Origin: Sordariomycetes sp. S80-01Y
Lineage: Eukaryota > Ascomycota > Sordariomycetes
Direction: 5' to 3'
NCBI GenBank assembly: GCA_037042185.1
Contig: JAXQJY010000031.1
Location: forward strand, 1,612,001-1,676,000
Length of the DNA stretch: 64,000 nucleotides
Under the pieces are notes generated by a model. That model ran no database searches, was not told the DNA's origin, and was given only the letters and a program-made list of their open reading frames with translations. How positions within the stretch are numbered: position 1 is the first letter of the stretch; the number at the start of each line of letters is the position of its first letter. This document shows positions 11,119 to 21,764 of the stretch, one piece after another. Position numbers and translations under genes: made by a program.

Positions 11119-12322
11119 ATGCGTGTTCAACTCGCTGCTCTGCCGTTACTGGCGTCCACCCCTCTCGCTTCTGCCCAGCTGAACAAGTGGGCGAAGCGAG
11201 CAGGTCTGATGTACTTTGGCTCCGCGACTGACACCCCCGGTCAACGTGAGCGAGCTGGGTTGGAAGAGGCCTACCCGCAGTATGATGCCATCCTCGCGGA
11301 CAACGACGAGTTTGGTCAGACCACACCGACCAATGGTCAAAAGGTGCGTCACAATTTCGCTTTCGCTCGTGATCACTCACTGACAATGCCATAGTGGCTT
11401 TTCACCGAGCCCCAGCAAGGCGTCTTCAACTTCACTGAGGGAGACATCACCGCCGACCTCGCTCGCGAACAAGGCAAGATCCTTCGCTGCCACGCCCTAG
11501 TATGGCACTCTCAGCTCGCTCCTTGGGTCGAGAATAAGACCTGGACCCCTGAGACCCTCACCGCCGCCATCACGGAGCACGTCCAGACAGTGGCGGAGCA
11601 CTACAAGGGCCAGTGCTACGCCTGGGATGTCGTCAACGAAGCCATCAATGATGAGGATGGAGGCTACCGCGAGTCCATCTTCTACGAAGTGCTCGGCGAA
11701 GACTACATCAAGCTCGCGTTCCGCCTCGCGGCGGAGGCTGACCCGGAGGCTAAGCTGTACTACAACGATTACAATATCGAGTCGTTGAGCCCCAAATTTG
11801 AAGGCACCAAGAGGATAGTCGAAATGCTCCAAGCCGATGGAATCAGGATCGATGGCGTGGGATTGCAGGCCCACTTCACGGCTGGTGAGACACCGGGCCT
11901 TGACGAGATGATCGAGGTGATGGAGGGCTACGCTGCGTACGGCGTCGAGGTCGCACTCACCGAGTTGGACGTGCGCATGACACTCCCACCGGACGAGGAG
12001 CAGCTTGCCCTCCAGAAGGAAGACTACAAGAATGTAAGTTGGGGAAGCTCCCCGAGATGATCTGATCTGACCTGGCTAACCTTGATAGGTTGTCGGTGCC
12101 TGCGCCCAAGTCGACGCCTGCATCGGTATCACCCTGTGGGACTTCTACGACCCCTTCAGCTGGGTGCCCTACGTCTTCGAGGGCGAGGGCGACGCGCTGC
12201 TCTGGTTCGAGGACTTCTCCCTGCACTCAGCTTACTACGGCGTCCTGGCCGCGCTGAAGAACGCCACGGGCCTGTGCGACAAGAAGGAGGAGAAGAAGCG
12301 CGGTCTCCTGTTCAACGCCTAG
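11119..12322 (+). CDS. Secreted endo-1,4-beta-xylanase, GH10
   Basis: Three exons (11119-11343, 11395-12033, 12089-12322) encode 365 residues. A signal peptide, MRVQLAALPLLASTPLASA, precedes the GH10 barrel directly, with no carbohydrate-binding module or linker. GH10 landmarks in order are GLMYFGSATD, FGQTTPTNGQKWLFTEPQQG, the strand RCHALVWHSQLAPWV, the acid/base Glu157 in WDVVNEAI, LYYNDYNIE, GVGLQAHF, the nucleophile Glu265 in TELDVRM, and GITLWDFYDPFSWVP near the end. Both catalytic glutamates are present, so the enzyme should be active on xylan outside the cell. The tail ends in a Lys/Glu-rich stretch after CDKKEE. The gene is isolated, with no other plant-wall enzyme next to it. Confidence 0.95.
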
Positions 12323-13421
12323 ACGCGGACGCCCCGAGCTGGTAATGCCGGTTGGTGAGAAAGATAAGTAGGCATTGCCTGGGAAAGGCGAATACATAGA
12401 GAACGCGAAAACACGTGATCATAAAACAAAATCAGTACTAGTAGTCGTTCAATATAAATAGACATTTCACGTCAGCTTCCGAGCAGTGGTTTGTCATGTC
12501 AGCCTGACAGGGGTCCCAACTCCTTCGTGAGATCGGCTGCGCGAACTGGGGGGTATTGCCCGGATGCGACATATTAGGCGAAATTCCGTCCAAGCCGGAA
12601 ATTCGATGCCTCGATGGATTCAAATTCAAGGGGTCTTGTGTGCAGATTGTATTGAAAGGTCTGTGTTTCGTCGAGGGGCAACGGTAGACACAGAAATTAT
12701 GTAATGATTTTACGCCCCCTTTAAGGTGACTCCTATTAAATTCGACTGGGGATAGCCTGAGGAGAGAATCAAATTGGTTTATACAGTTGGAGCAAAGCTT
12801 GAACCACGAGGAGAGTACCTCTACCGTCTACCATCGTCGGCAGTACAGTAGCCAGCCTATAGGGCGGTGCTCTTCTGATGGAGTAACTTCTGGATCCCTT
12901 TCTTGTCCTTTTGAGTATCAATGTTGATCATCATGCAATCGCCGCGTATGCGGCCGTGTAAAGAAAGTCTCAGCACAGTCAGCTGGGCTGATGTGGCGAG
13001 TTCTTCACCACTTAGGGCTCGTTACTGGACATGAGTCGTTGAGTGTAAGGACCTCGGATGAAGATTACCAAGCCCAAAGTTCTTTATCTCATGTCGCCAG
13101 CATAAATGACGGCGTTGCGGAACTTAGGTAAGGACCCCTCAAACATGAGCCTCGAGCAGGGTTTGGGCTCCAACCCACACCCGCATTTCGCATAGAACAA
13201 GTTGCATGTGATGTTCTTCAAGTCTCAAGGGATTGAGTCAATGCGTAAAGAGATACCTGGTACAAAATTACTGTGTCGTGATATACGTATTGAAATATGC
13301 TAGTTACTTATGTGAAATGGCCATGATCGCTCCAGTTTAACCGACCCTATTAGACAACGATAGTCAACTCCTATTTTCCAACACTCATGTCCCACGCGCC
13401 CGAAAGCTACCGATGTAGTAA
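12323..13421. other. Intergenic, no gene seen
   Basis: This lies between convergent genes (GH10 plus, Cys-rich membrane protein minus). It is somewhat AT-richer than its surroundings and contains no credible open frame, tRNA or repeat. Confidence 0.5.
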
Positions 13422-14360
13422 TTACCGTTTTGTATCAATCGGTTGAGCAGGCGTAGAGTCCATCTCTGCAGCATGCGTGTGCCCCGTCGTAGTGTACTCC
13501 GCCGTAGCCGGCAGCTCACTCGCAAAGGTCTGCCCCGTGAATCCGGTGTGCGCAGTTTGCACGCTGTCTCGGTAGTTCTGGTGTCCACCGTACGAGCTCC
13601 GTTCGCTGCCTTGCCATGGGCTGGGCGCAACACCCTGGGGCGGGCTCTGTGCACTCCAGGCGGGAGGACTGCCGGGGTTGGGAGTAGGTGCGTAGGATGC
13701 CGGGTAGGGAGAGTAGGGTGGGAAGCCGGCGTCTGTCTTCTGCATCTGAGGGGATGCGGTAGCCTCAGAGTGTGGACCTAGTCCGGACTGGCTGGCGTAG
13801 GGTTCGTATGCAGAAGCAGAAGGGGCCGACGCGAGCTTCTTCTGCTTGCGGCGGCGGAGGAGGAACCAGACTATGGCACCGATGATGAGTAGGCCACCAA
13901 TGGTGGCTCCCGCTGCGATGCCTCCAACCGCGCCCTTGGAAAGTCCGCCCGAGGAGTTCATCTCCTTTTGCTCTTCCTCTGACAAGAAGGACTTTGCGTA
14001 CTCGGGGTCGTCGCTCAGACGAGCAGGGAAGAGCTGATCGTTGGGACATCCATCATCCTCCACGCACGGGTTGGTAGAGCAGCAGCCCATGAATGGCGGG
14101 TCAGGGCCTGTGCACGTCCACCATTGCACGTCGGGGCGGTCGCTCTGACAACTTTGCTGGCTGATCTGGTTGTGGGAGCCGGGGTCGTAGCTGGAGTATG
14201 CGAGGTCGTCGTCCGGACACAAGCCATCGTCTGTCTTGCACGGGTCGATGGTGCAGCAGCCGAGGAACTTGGACTCTTTCTCGTGGCAGACGTAGAAGGA
14301 GGCGTTGTCCTTGCACGTCGTGCCCAGCGCGGACTGGACTTCGTGGTGTGCCAGCGGCAT
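13422..14360 (-). CDS. Cys-rich single-pass membrane protein with proline-rich tail
   Basis: The frame gives 312 residues from the ATG of MPLAHHEVQS. The outer part carries two tandem cysteine modules: FYVCHEKESKFLGCCTIDPC up to about residue 45, and WWTCTGPDPPFMGCCSTNPC up to about residue 105, each followed by a D-GCP/LCP-D-L motif. A single membrane helix follows (AVGGIAAGATIGGLLIIGAIVWFLL, about 145-170), closed by RRRKQKK, then a Pro/Ser/Tyr-rich cytoplasmic tail of about 140 residues. This resembles fungal wall-sensor-like proteins in layout but has no WSC domain. The N-terminus is uncertain: the same frame stays open for 33 more codons upstream to a TGA, and before that lies a signal-peptide-like stretch (see findings). 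Function unknown. Confidence 0.75.
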   Translation of the reverse strand: MPLAHHEVQSALGTTCKDNASFYVCHEKESKFLGCCTIDPCKTDDGLCPDDDLAYSSYDPGSHNQISQQSCQSDRPDVQWWTCTGPDPPFMGCCSTNPCVEDDGCPNDQLFPARLSDDPEYAKSFLSEEEQKEMNSSGGLSKGAVGGIAAGATIGGLLIIGAIVWFLLRRRKQKKLASAPSASAYEPYASQSGLGPHSEATASPQMQKTDAGFPPYSPYPASYAPTPNPGSPPAWSAQSPPQGVAPSPWQGSERSSYGGHQNYRDSVQTAHTGFTGQTFASELPATAEYTTTGHTHAAEMDSTPAQPIDTKR

Positions 14361-16656
14361 GTCGACGGACGCTGTGGACCAGCTCTCTGTGTTGGTGTAG
14401 TTCTGACTGGTATTGGGGCTGCACCTCCAACGGACGCAGACGAAACAATCGAGGGTTAATCACAGCTCTGGAAAAGGCAGCGAGCAGAAGATGAAGAAGA
14501 AGAGGATTCTCTTCATGAGCGGATGGAAGGGAAGCAGGAGAGGAAGAAGAACGGAGTCTGTGATCATGAGTAGGCTCAACAGCTTGTAGAGGGGGGTAGT
14601 CTTCATAAAGTCAGCCCGGTTCCCTGTCCCAGTACCATGTCTGCCCATGCCGTTGGGCTGGTCTGTGTGTAAGTCGAGCCCACAGCCTTGTCCGCTCAGC
14701 AGCTCATCAGAGGCTCCCCCCAGCACCCATGAGCATCCCGTCTCACCGCATGCATGGCCCGTGAGGTCTATGAGGGGTGGTGGAAAGGGCACACGCTGCA
14801 CTGCGCCTTCGAAAAGAGCAAAAGCTTGAGCCAAGATTGCTTGCTGACGGCAGCACAGGGATGGGCTAGACTAGCGCACAGGGACTCCAGCGCAAGGGAG
14901 TCGGAGGACTCGACGAGGCTCGCTTAGAATAGAAATAGCTGCGCCGACCGGCGAAATGGCCAGCTGCCCGAGGCAAACGCCACTGGTGTTGCCCAGCAAT
15001 TGGGTTGCGAGACGGCGAACAGTGCGACCATCGTGAAGACGGCTACGGCGCTGCCGATGTCCTCAGCTCTGGCGTTCTCTCGTGGAGTCAAGATGACGGG
15101 GCGACCCCGAGTTTCTCACCAGGGTCTCGAGAGCATGAAAACATGGCAAATTTAAAGCTTGAACCGTTCGATCCAGGATTTCCATCAGCCCCAGCAGGGC
15201 GCACCAGCAGCCCTACCGACCCTGTGTTGAGCCCCGGTCGCGCGAGCTGACAGCCAAGGGTCGGGTCCTCTTTGTCCTGATCAATGAGGGTGAACAATCG
15301 AAACAGGGGCCACACTCCGTGCAGCGAGTGCTGACTTGTGTTATTTTATTTAGAGACCCCACCTGCTCGGACTCTTCCGCGGGCGAGGGCAGCCTCTGGT
15401 CGGCGAACATAGAAGAATGAAGTCCAGGCGAGGCGGTGATCTTTGCATTGTTGGCTGCGAGGGCGAGCTGAGGGCGGGAGGAGTGGAAATGGATGGGGGT
15501 TGAATTAAGCTTAGATGACGGGACGGTCTGTGCAGTGGCAAGCCGCCCACCAGATTCTGGTGACTTGCAGCCTGGAGCGTCGAAGATGAGGGCATCCGCT
15601 GCTCTGTTCGTATAAGAGTTGGAGCTTTCTCTATTCTTGGGAACTACCTGCAACGATCTATTTCCTGCACCATCCGGGGACCCAGCTGGGTTTGCGGAGG
15701 ACAGTTCGGGGGACTCCACGCCAGTAACCACCAGCGTTGATTTGAACGGCTAATACAAAATAGCACGATTCTAAGTAAGGTGAACAGCTTCATTATCAGA
15801 ATGTGCCATAGGTTGGCATGAGAGGAGGCAACGAGGTTTCCGTCGGCTGTCGCGAGGCACTCTGGCTGGCTTACCTAGACGGTGCACAGTATCACAGCCG
15901 GGCGACCAGTGATCGCCACCACGTTGGTCTCATCTGGCCACATTCGCATGGCGCGAGAGTAGGAAATAGAGGTACAAAAGGCGGATGGAATCGCGTCTCT
16001 GCCCCTGTCTTCTTTGGAAGCGATGTCAGCGCTGTAATAGGCCAAGCGGCCGTCGCGATGATCACTGCCCATCCAGTCAGCCAAGCGCCCCCAGATCCCC
16101 AACGGCCAATCCACCAGCCTCGTGGCCGGACGCCCGTGTCGATTGACTTCCTTAGGCGGGCTTCCAGAAGCCTATAAACTCAGTCCAACTACTTCCGTGC
16201 AGATTGCGGTGTGTCCCACGGATCTCAAACGGAGCTGAGGCTGGAGTTTAGCTGCAATGGCTTCACTCGCTGCTGCTGATAAGCGGCTCTGCGCCGCCTC
16301 CTATTGAGGGTATGACGCAAGTCGCGATGACAGCGATCGAGGCGTTGGCTTGTGATTTTGGCCCACAGATTCCCTCCGTGCTCAACCCTCATGTTTCGAC
16401 CTCAATCTCTATTTTTGCTCTCGCTGTGCATCTTTGTGTCTTTGGATTTGTAGCCTTTGCAAGATTTTCAGCGGTCGACCCGGCCGGCTGTCTTTGTGAC
16501 TTCTCGAGGACGCCGTCTCCAATCGCTTTCGACCTGCTTCGAAGGGCCACGGCCAGTCGCACGAGCAAACCAATTCCAGGGACACGAACCGCAACAGCGC
16601 TAATTAGAGCGACCGCAGCACCACATGCCCTCGTCTAAGGCCGAAGCACCTTGACA
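14361..16656. other. Long intergenic region, divergent promoters
   Basis: This is upstream of both the Cys-rich membrane protein (minus) and the lipase (plus). A signal-peptide-like open stretch lies at 14463-14516 on the minus strand. Open frames such as 15213-15731 (minus, 172 codons) are low-complexity and without family resemblance. A TATAAA at 16173-16178 is a possible core promoter element for a long lipase 5' UTR. Nothing else recognised. Confidence 0.45.
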
Positions 16657-18933
16657 ATGGGTGACAACCCCGTCCATGACACCTCTGGTGGCACCTCGAA
16701 CCCGCAACACGGTTCAGACGAACAGATCCAACGCGAGACGGAACCACAATCGTCCACCCCACAACCCGACGGCCGCAAAAGCGAAGATAGCAAACGCTCT
16801 TCCAAGTCCTCCCAACAGCTAGCCCACAATGCCGTCGAATTTGCTCACCAATCCTCGAAACTCGCGCACCGTCAACCTTCCCCATCCGATCCCTCGACGG
16901 CTCTGCAGGCGCACTTTGTTACGCCGCAAGATCCCGTGATTATAACAACCGATGGCTCAAGGCTACCAGGTGTGCCCCTCCAGGAGGCGCACAAGCTGAA
17001 CATCTTGAAAGAGGAGTTGCAGGATGACACGCCGCCAGAGACAGTAGAGATTAGGGAGGGTGACGAGACCAAGGAACGAGTATCGAATGTGGAAGATGGC
17101 GAAGAAGGCCAGACCAGGGTCGTTCATCTCCCTAAAGACCAGAATGGCGCCGGCATGCAGAAAGAGGGCGGCGGTACGCTTAGGAGGCAGATGCCGCCCA
17201 GCTCTACCAATCCTCTGTTTCCGCCGTTGCCACTGTACGGGCCGCCGAGCCTGATGAGGGATGTGCAGTGCCTATTCTTCAGAATGTCGAGTTTCTTCCT
17301 CAGTCTGGCCTTTTTGCTGGCCATTGTCATGGGCGCTGTGGTTACGAGCGTGCCTCTCGTGGCCAAGAAGATTTGGTTCAAGATCACATTCCGCAACCTC
17401 GACGCAACAAGACCCTTCTACGAGGAAGAGCAACGCCGTGCAAAGGCCAGAGCTGAGCAGAACAAGGCTTGGAAGCGGAGCTCCTCGACTGAGGATCTCA
17501 ACGGCGAGCGCGGGAGCACGGCTGACGAATTCCCACCCACCGAGGGCGGTCCCGATCCCATCGTCTGCGACGTAGGCTACTACGCACGCCGCGTCGGCCT
17601 CGATGTCGAGGAATTCAAGGTCCAGACAGAAGATGGCTTCATTATCGACCTGTGGCACGTCTATGACCCCAAGGAGTACACCGCCCTCAGCGACGAGGAG
17701 CGCGACCAGCGTGGGCCGACCGTGTTTCAGAGTTCGACCAAGAAGCTCAAAGATCCGGAGAGGAAGCCCAAGTTTCCGGTGTTGCTGATTCACGGACTGT
17801 TACAGAGCGCTGGGGCGTACTGCTGCAACGATGATGAGAGTCTGGCGTTTTGGCTGTGCAAGAATGGTTACGATGTCTGGCTGGGAAACAACCGCTGCGG
17901 TTTCAACCCCAAGCATGTCTTGCTTGAGTACAACGATCCAAGGATGTGGTGTTGGAACATCCGCCAATTTGGTGTCTTCGACCTCCCGGCTCTGATATCG
18001 AGGGTTTTGTTCGAGACGGGGTTCGCCAAACTGGGACTCGTCGCACACTCTCAAGGGACGACGCAAACCCTCGTTGCATTAGCAAAAGAGCAACGACCAG
18101 ACCTTGGTTCCAAAATCACCGTCTTCTGCGCCCTGGCACCAGCTGCCTACGCCGGCCCGCTGATTGGGAAGATGTACTTCAAGTTCATGCGCATCATCTC
18201 CCCGGCCTTCTTCCGCATCATGTTCGGCATCCACGCCTTCATCCCATTCATGATGAGCATGCACGCCATCCTCCCGCCCAGACTCTACGGGTACCTGGGG
18301 TATAAAGTATTTAGCTTCCTGTTTGACTGGAGCGACACACGTTGGGATCGGGGATTAAGAGATCGCATGTTCCAGTTCAGTCCTGTCTATGTCAGTGCGG
18401 AGAGTATGCGATGGTGGCTCGGGCGGGAATGTTTTGCGAGGCACAAGTGCATCCTTGCCACTCGAGACGTCACAAAGGAAGAAGACCGCGTAGACTGCGA
18501 CTTGTCTGCTGATTCGACGCTGCCTTCAAAGGTTAAGAACTCGTCCGGGGCAAGCGCTTGGTACGACAACCAGGTTCCGCCGTTTGCGCTCTGGATCGCC
18601 GGCAACGACGACCTCGTCGATGGAGGCAAGCTGCTGAGGAGGCTGCGGAGCGGCAGGGAGCCCAACGTCAGGATCGTGCACCACAAGACGATTGATGAGT
18701 ACGAGCACCTGGATGTCATCTGGGCCATGGACGCGGAGGAGCAGATCTTTAGAGAGATGAGGGAGACCCTCTGGAAGACGTGCGATGTCAGGGATCTGTG
18801 TCGCACGCCTGCGGGCTGTGAGCACGTTGAGGCTTGGCAGCCAGAAACACCACGAACATCTTCAGGAGAGGATTCATCTTGCTCCGATTCAGGGGACAAG
18901 GCCGGCCCGTCGGGAACATCCGGTCCCTGCTAA
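16657..18933 (+). CDS. Membrane-anchored acid lipase / steryl ester hydrolase (Tgl1/Yeh-like)
   Basis: A single exon of 758 residues. I take the ATG at 16657 (MGDNPVHDTS); the frame extends upstream only to a TTG. The first 195 residues are Ser/Gln/Glu-rich and probably disordered. A hydrophobic helix (SSFFLSLAFLLAIVMGAVVTS, about 210-230) anchors the protein. The alpha/beta-hydrolase domain starts with the partial AB-hydrolase lipase region at YYARRVGLDVEEFKVQTEDG, then has the oxyanion strand LLIHGLLQSAGAY, WLGNNRCG, nucleophile Ser465 in AHSQG, an acidic residue in GNDDLVD (651-655) and His684 in YEHLDVIW. This layout matches yeast Yeh1/Yeh2/Tgl1, which hydrolyse steryl esters at lipid droplets or the plasma membrane. 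The exact substrate is inferred. It is followed on the same strand by a peroxisomal CoA ligase. Confidence 0.88.
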   Translation: MGDNPVHDTSGGTSNPQHGSDEQIQRETEPQSSTPQPDGRKSEDSKRSSKSSQQLAHNAVEFAHQSSKLAHRQPSPSDPSTALQAHFVTPQDPVIITTDGSRLPGVPLQEAHKLNILKEELQDDTPPETVEIREGDETKERVSNVEDGEEGQTRVVHLPKDQNGAGMQKEGGGTLRRQMPPSSTNPLFPPLPLYGPPSLMRDVQCLFFRMSSFFLSLAFLLAIVMGAVVTSVPLVAKKIWFKITFRNLDATRPFYEEEQRRAKARAEQNKAWKRSSSTEDLNGERGSTADEFPPTEGGPDPIVCDVGYYARRVGLDVEEFKVQTEDGFIIDLWHVYDPKEYTALSDEERDQRGPTVFQSSTKKLKDPERKPKFPVLLIHGLLQSAGAYCCNDDESLAFWLCKNGYDVWLGNNRCGFNPKHVLLEYNDPRMWCWNIRQFGVFDLPALISRVLFETGFAKLGLVAHSQGTTQTLVALAKEQRPDLGSKITVFCALAPAAYAGPLIGKMYFKFMRIISPAFFRIMFGIHAFIPFMMSMHAILPPRLYGYLGYKVFSFLFDWSDTRWDRGLRDRMFQFSPVYVSAESMRWWLGRECFARHKCILATRDVTKEEDRVDCDLSADSTLPSKVKNSSGASAWYDNQVPPFALWIAGNDDLVDGGKLLRRLRSGREPNVRIVHHKTIDEYEHLDVIWAMDAEEQIFREMRETLWKTCDVRDLCRTPAGCEHVEAWQPETPRTSSGEDSSCSDSGDKAGPSGTSGPC

Positions 18934-19778
18934 TTGGTTGAATGCATGGGGGAGCATTTGATTGTTTCGTTCGACGCATCTGCATGACTGGCATATATAA
19001 CGACACAACAGCCGGAGTTCGGTTCGATTTTCTGAGATAGTGCGTATATGAGTACACGGACATTCCATTAGATATTGCATGGGAGATATGACATTTTCTA
19101 TACGAGGGAACTGCTAAAAGACAGTCGTCCGAGTCGTTCCGAAGGGTTGTACCATGCTGCCATCGAAACTCATACGTGCTGCGCCCAAAACAACTAATAA
19201 GAAGACGCTTAGCGCCAGTGAGTCTCAACCCAGCCAGGGCCGAGGCTCAACCTGGCCAACTGGATACTGCACTTATCGAGCTCGGGGCGTAGGAGACATG
19301 CATCCGCCGCGCGTTTCTCTGCATCCCGACTCTCGCTTCCGAAATCGCAATGGCGCACGGCCACCAAGAAAAGTTCCTGCCCTTCCCCGCATGGCCTCCT
19401 AGCTCCTCTGTGCTCCCCCACCCCCAGACGCCTCTACCCCATCCCAGGACCCGTTCCTCCATTCCGCCATTCCGCGCCCTCCTGTTTGCCTGTCACGAAT
19501 TCCGTCGCTACTTGCGAGACTAGACCCGACAGGGAAGCACCTCGGCTCGTGATGGGGCTCCTCGATAGCAGCCAACGGGCGCTGCCCCTACGGCTTCCAT
19601 CGGAGATCCGATCCGCCATCGTCATGGTCTCCGTGCTGTTGTCTTGGGGGTTTCCCCCTCTTAACATCTCTCGCTCCTCCATATCTCCAAATTACTCGTT
19701 CGCCGTGCCCTTTCCAAGCTCCTCGGTGTGTTGAATCTGAATCGCGCCTTTGGAAAGTGACCAGGATCCATCGCGAAA
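18934..19778. other. Intergenic, promoter of CoA ligase gene
   Basis: This separates the lipase stop from the ligase start on the same strand. It contains C/T-rich tracts in 19380-19480 and 19640-19740 of the kind common in fungal 5' leaders. No gene is supported. Confidence 0.45.
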
Positions 19779-21633
19779 ATGCCAGTCAAGTCACTCTTCG
19801 CGGACGTCGATGTCCCAGACATTGACCTCTGGACAATGTACTGCGAGCTGCCAAAGCCATACCCTGACGACCACAGTAGGTCTCCAACATAGTCCCAATA
19901 TGCAGTCACTATCACTATAGAAACCTCATTCCGAGCCTGCACACAACTCGTCATGCAAAGAACTCGCAGCTAACTCATCCAAGAGATCCTCATCGACGCC
20001 CTGACGTCCCGCTCTTACACCATCGCCCAGATCCGTGCCCTCTCCGTGCAATTCGGACAGGGCCTCAAGTATCTTTTCAGCTGGTCCAGGGGAGATGTCC
20101 TCGCCTTCTTCACGCCCAATTCCATCGACACGCCAGTCGTCAATCTGGGCCTGCACTGGGCCGGCGGCGTGGCCTCGCCCGCGAATCCTACATACACCGT
20201 CGAGGAGCTCGCCAGGCAGTTGAAAGACAGCGGCGCAAAGGCGTTGATCACGCAGGTTCCGTTCTTGGACTCGGCGTTGAAGGCGGCGCAGCAGGCTGGG
20301 CTGCCGAAGGACAGGGTGCTGTTGATGGGTGATGAGAGGGGACATGGACTGAGGCATTGGAGTGACGTGACCGCCGAGAAGGCCTGGGTCAAGCCTGGCA
20401 GGACAAGAGTCGATCCGAAGAAGGACTTGGCGTATTTGGTTTACTCGTCTGTGAGTGCCTGCCCCTCTTTGGGAGCCAGATGGGGAAAAGTGACTGACGA
20501 GGACAGGGAACGACTGGGATGCCAAAGGGTGTGATGCTCACTCACAGGAACTTGGTCGCCAACTCCTTCCAGAGCCGTACCTTTGACATGAAGAGTCTCA
20601 ATTGGGAATTCGACGCCCACCTTGGCGTTCTTCCCTTCTTCCACATCTACGTTCGTCCTCATCCATGACCCCCAGCATCTATCTTTCAAGTTGCTAACAA
20701 GAACAGGGTTTGTCCGTCGTTGTCAACGTCACCCTCATGACCGGCTCCCCCTGCTACGTCCTGCCCAAATGGGATCTTCCCCAAGCCCTCTCGCTCATCC
20801 AGCGCCACCGCCTCACATTCATCTACGTCCCGCCTCCCATCGTCCTGGCGCTGGGAAAGCAACCAATCGTCGACGACTACGACCTCTCATCCCTGCGCTG
20901 GATCAACAGCGGCGCAGCCCCCGTCTCCCGCGAGCTCGTCCTCGCCGTGTGGGACAGGCTCAAGGTGGGCGTGAAGCAGGGCTACGGACTGAGCGAGACC
21001 AGCCCGACAACCCACACCCAGTTCAGCGACGAGTGGCTCCGCTTCCAGGGCAGCGTGGGCCGCCTGTACCCCGGCATGACGGCCAAGGTCGTCGATCCGG
21101 ACGGCAACGAGGTCCCCGATGGCGAGTCAGGCGAGCTCCTGCTCAAGGGCCCCAACGTGTTCGGCGGGTACTGGAACCGCCCGGACCTCCAGGCCGGCAC
21201 GTTCGACAAGGACGGCTGGTTCAAGACGGGCGACGTCGTCAGGATCGACAAGCACGGCAACTTCTACATCACCGATCGCATCAAGGAGCTCATCAAGTAC
21301 AAGGGCTTCCAGGTCCCGCCCGCCGAGCTCGAGGAGGCGCTGCACGGCCACCCCAAGGTCGCCGACGTCTGCATCGTGAGCGCGTGGGACAAGGAGCAGG
21401 AGACCGAGGTCCCGAGGGCGTACATCGTGCCCACCGCCGGCAACGAGCCGAGCGAGGAGCTGGCCAAGGAGATCGCGACGTGGTTGAATGACAGGGTCGC
21501 GCCGCCCAAGAGGTTGAGGGGCGGCGTGAGGTTCATTGACGTGATTCCCAAGAGTCAGTCTGGCAAGATCTTGAGGAGGGTATTGAAAGAGCAGGCCAAG
21601 AAGGAGGATGAGGGGCCAAAGGCCAAGCTGTAG
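19779..21633 (+). CDS. Peroxisomal acyl/4-coumarate-CoA ligase-like AMP-forming enzyme
   Basis: Four exons (19779-19875, 19984-20450, 20507-20650, 20707-21633) give 544 residues. ANL-superfamily motifs are intact: the P-loop across the exon 2/3 junction ([16 protein letters not shown]), [22 protein letters not shown], the hinge and core [12 protein letters not shown], and the C-terminal adenylation lysine in [11 protein letters not shown]. The enzyme should activate a carboxylic acid through an acyl-AMP to the CoA thioester. It ends in AKL, a canonical PTS1 tripeptide, so the peroxisomal matrix is the likely site, as for fungal 4CL-like and medium-chain acyl-CoA ligases. The acid cannot be read from sequence. 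Intron 3 has a GTTCGT donor. The lipase upstream is on the same strand. Confidence 0.93.
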
Positions 21634-21764
21634 GGTGTTCGTAATTAGAGCAGTGTATGTTGTGTCTATGCATACCCCCACGTGTCCAGTTGTATGATTT
21701 TACCAGACTTTCTATATTGGATATTCTTAGTTTTACAAAGAAAAGGCGAGTGAGAAGTCCCATC

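Noticed and set aside
15213-15731. 172-codon minus-strand open frame before the lipase gene
   Set aside because: Low-complexity Ser/Pro-rich reading in a C/T-rich region; probably leader or promoter.
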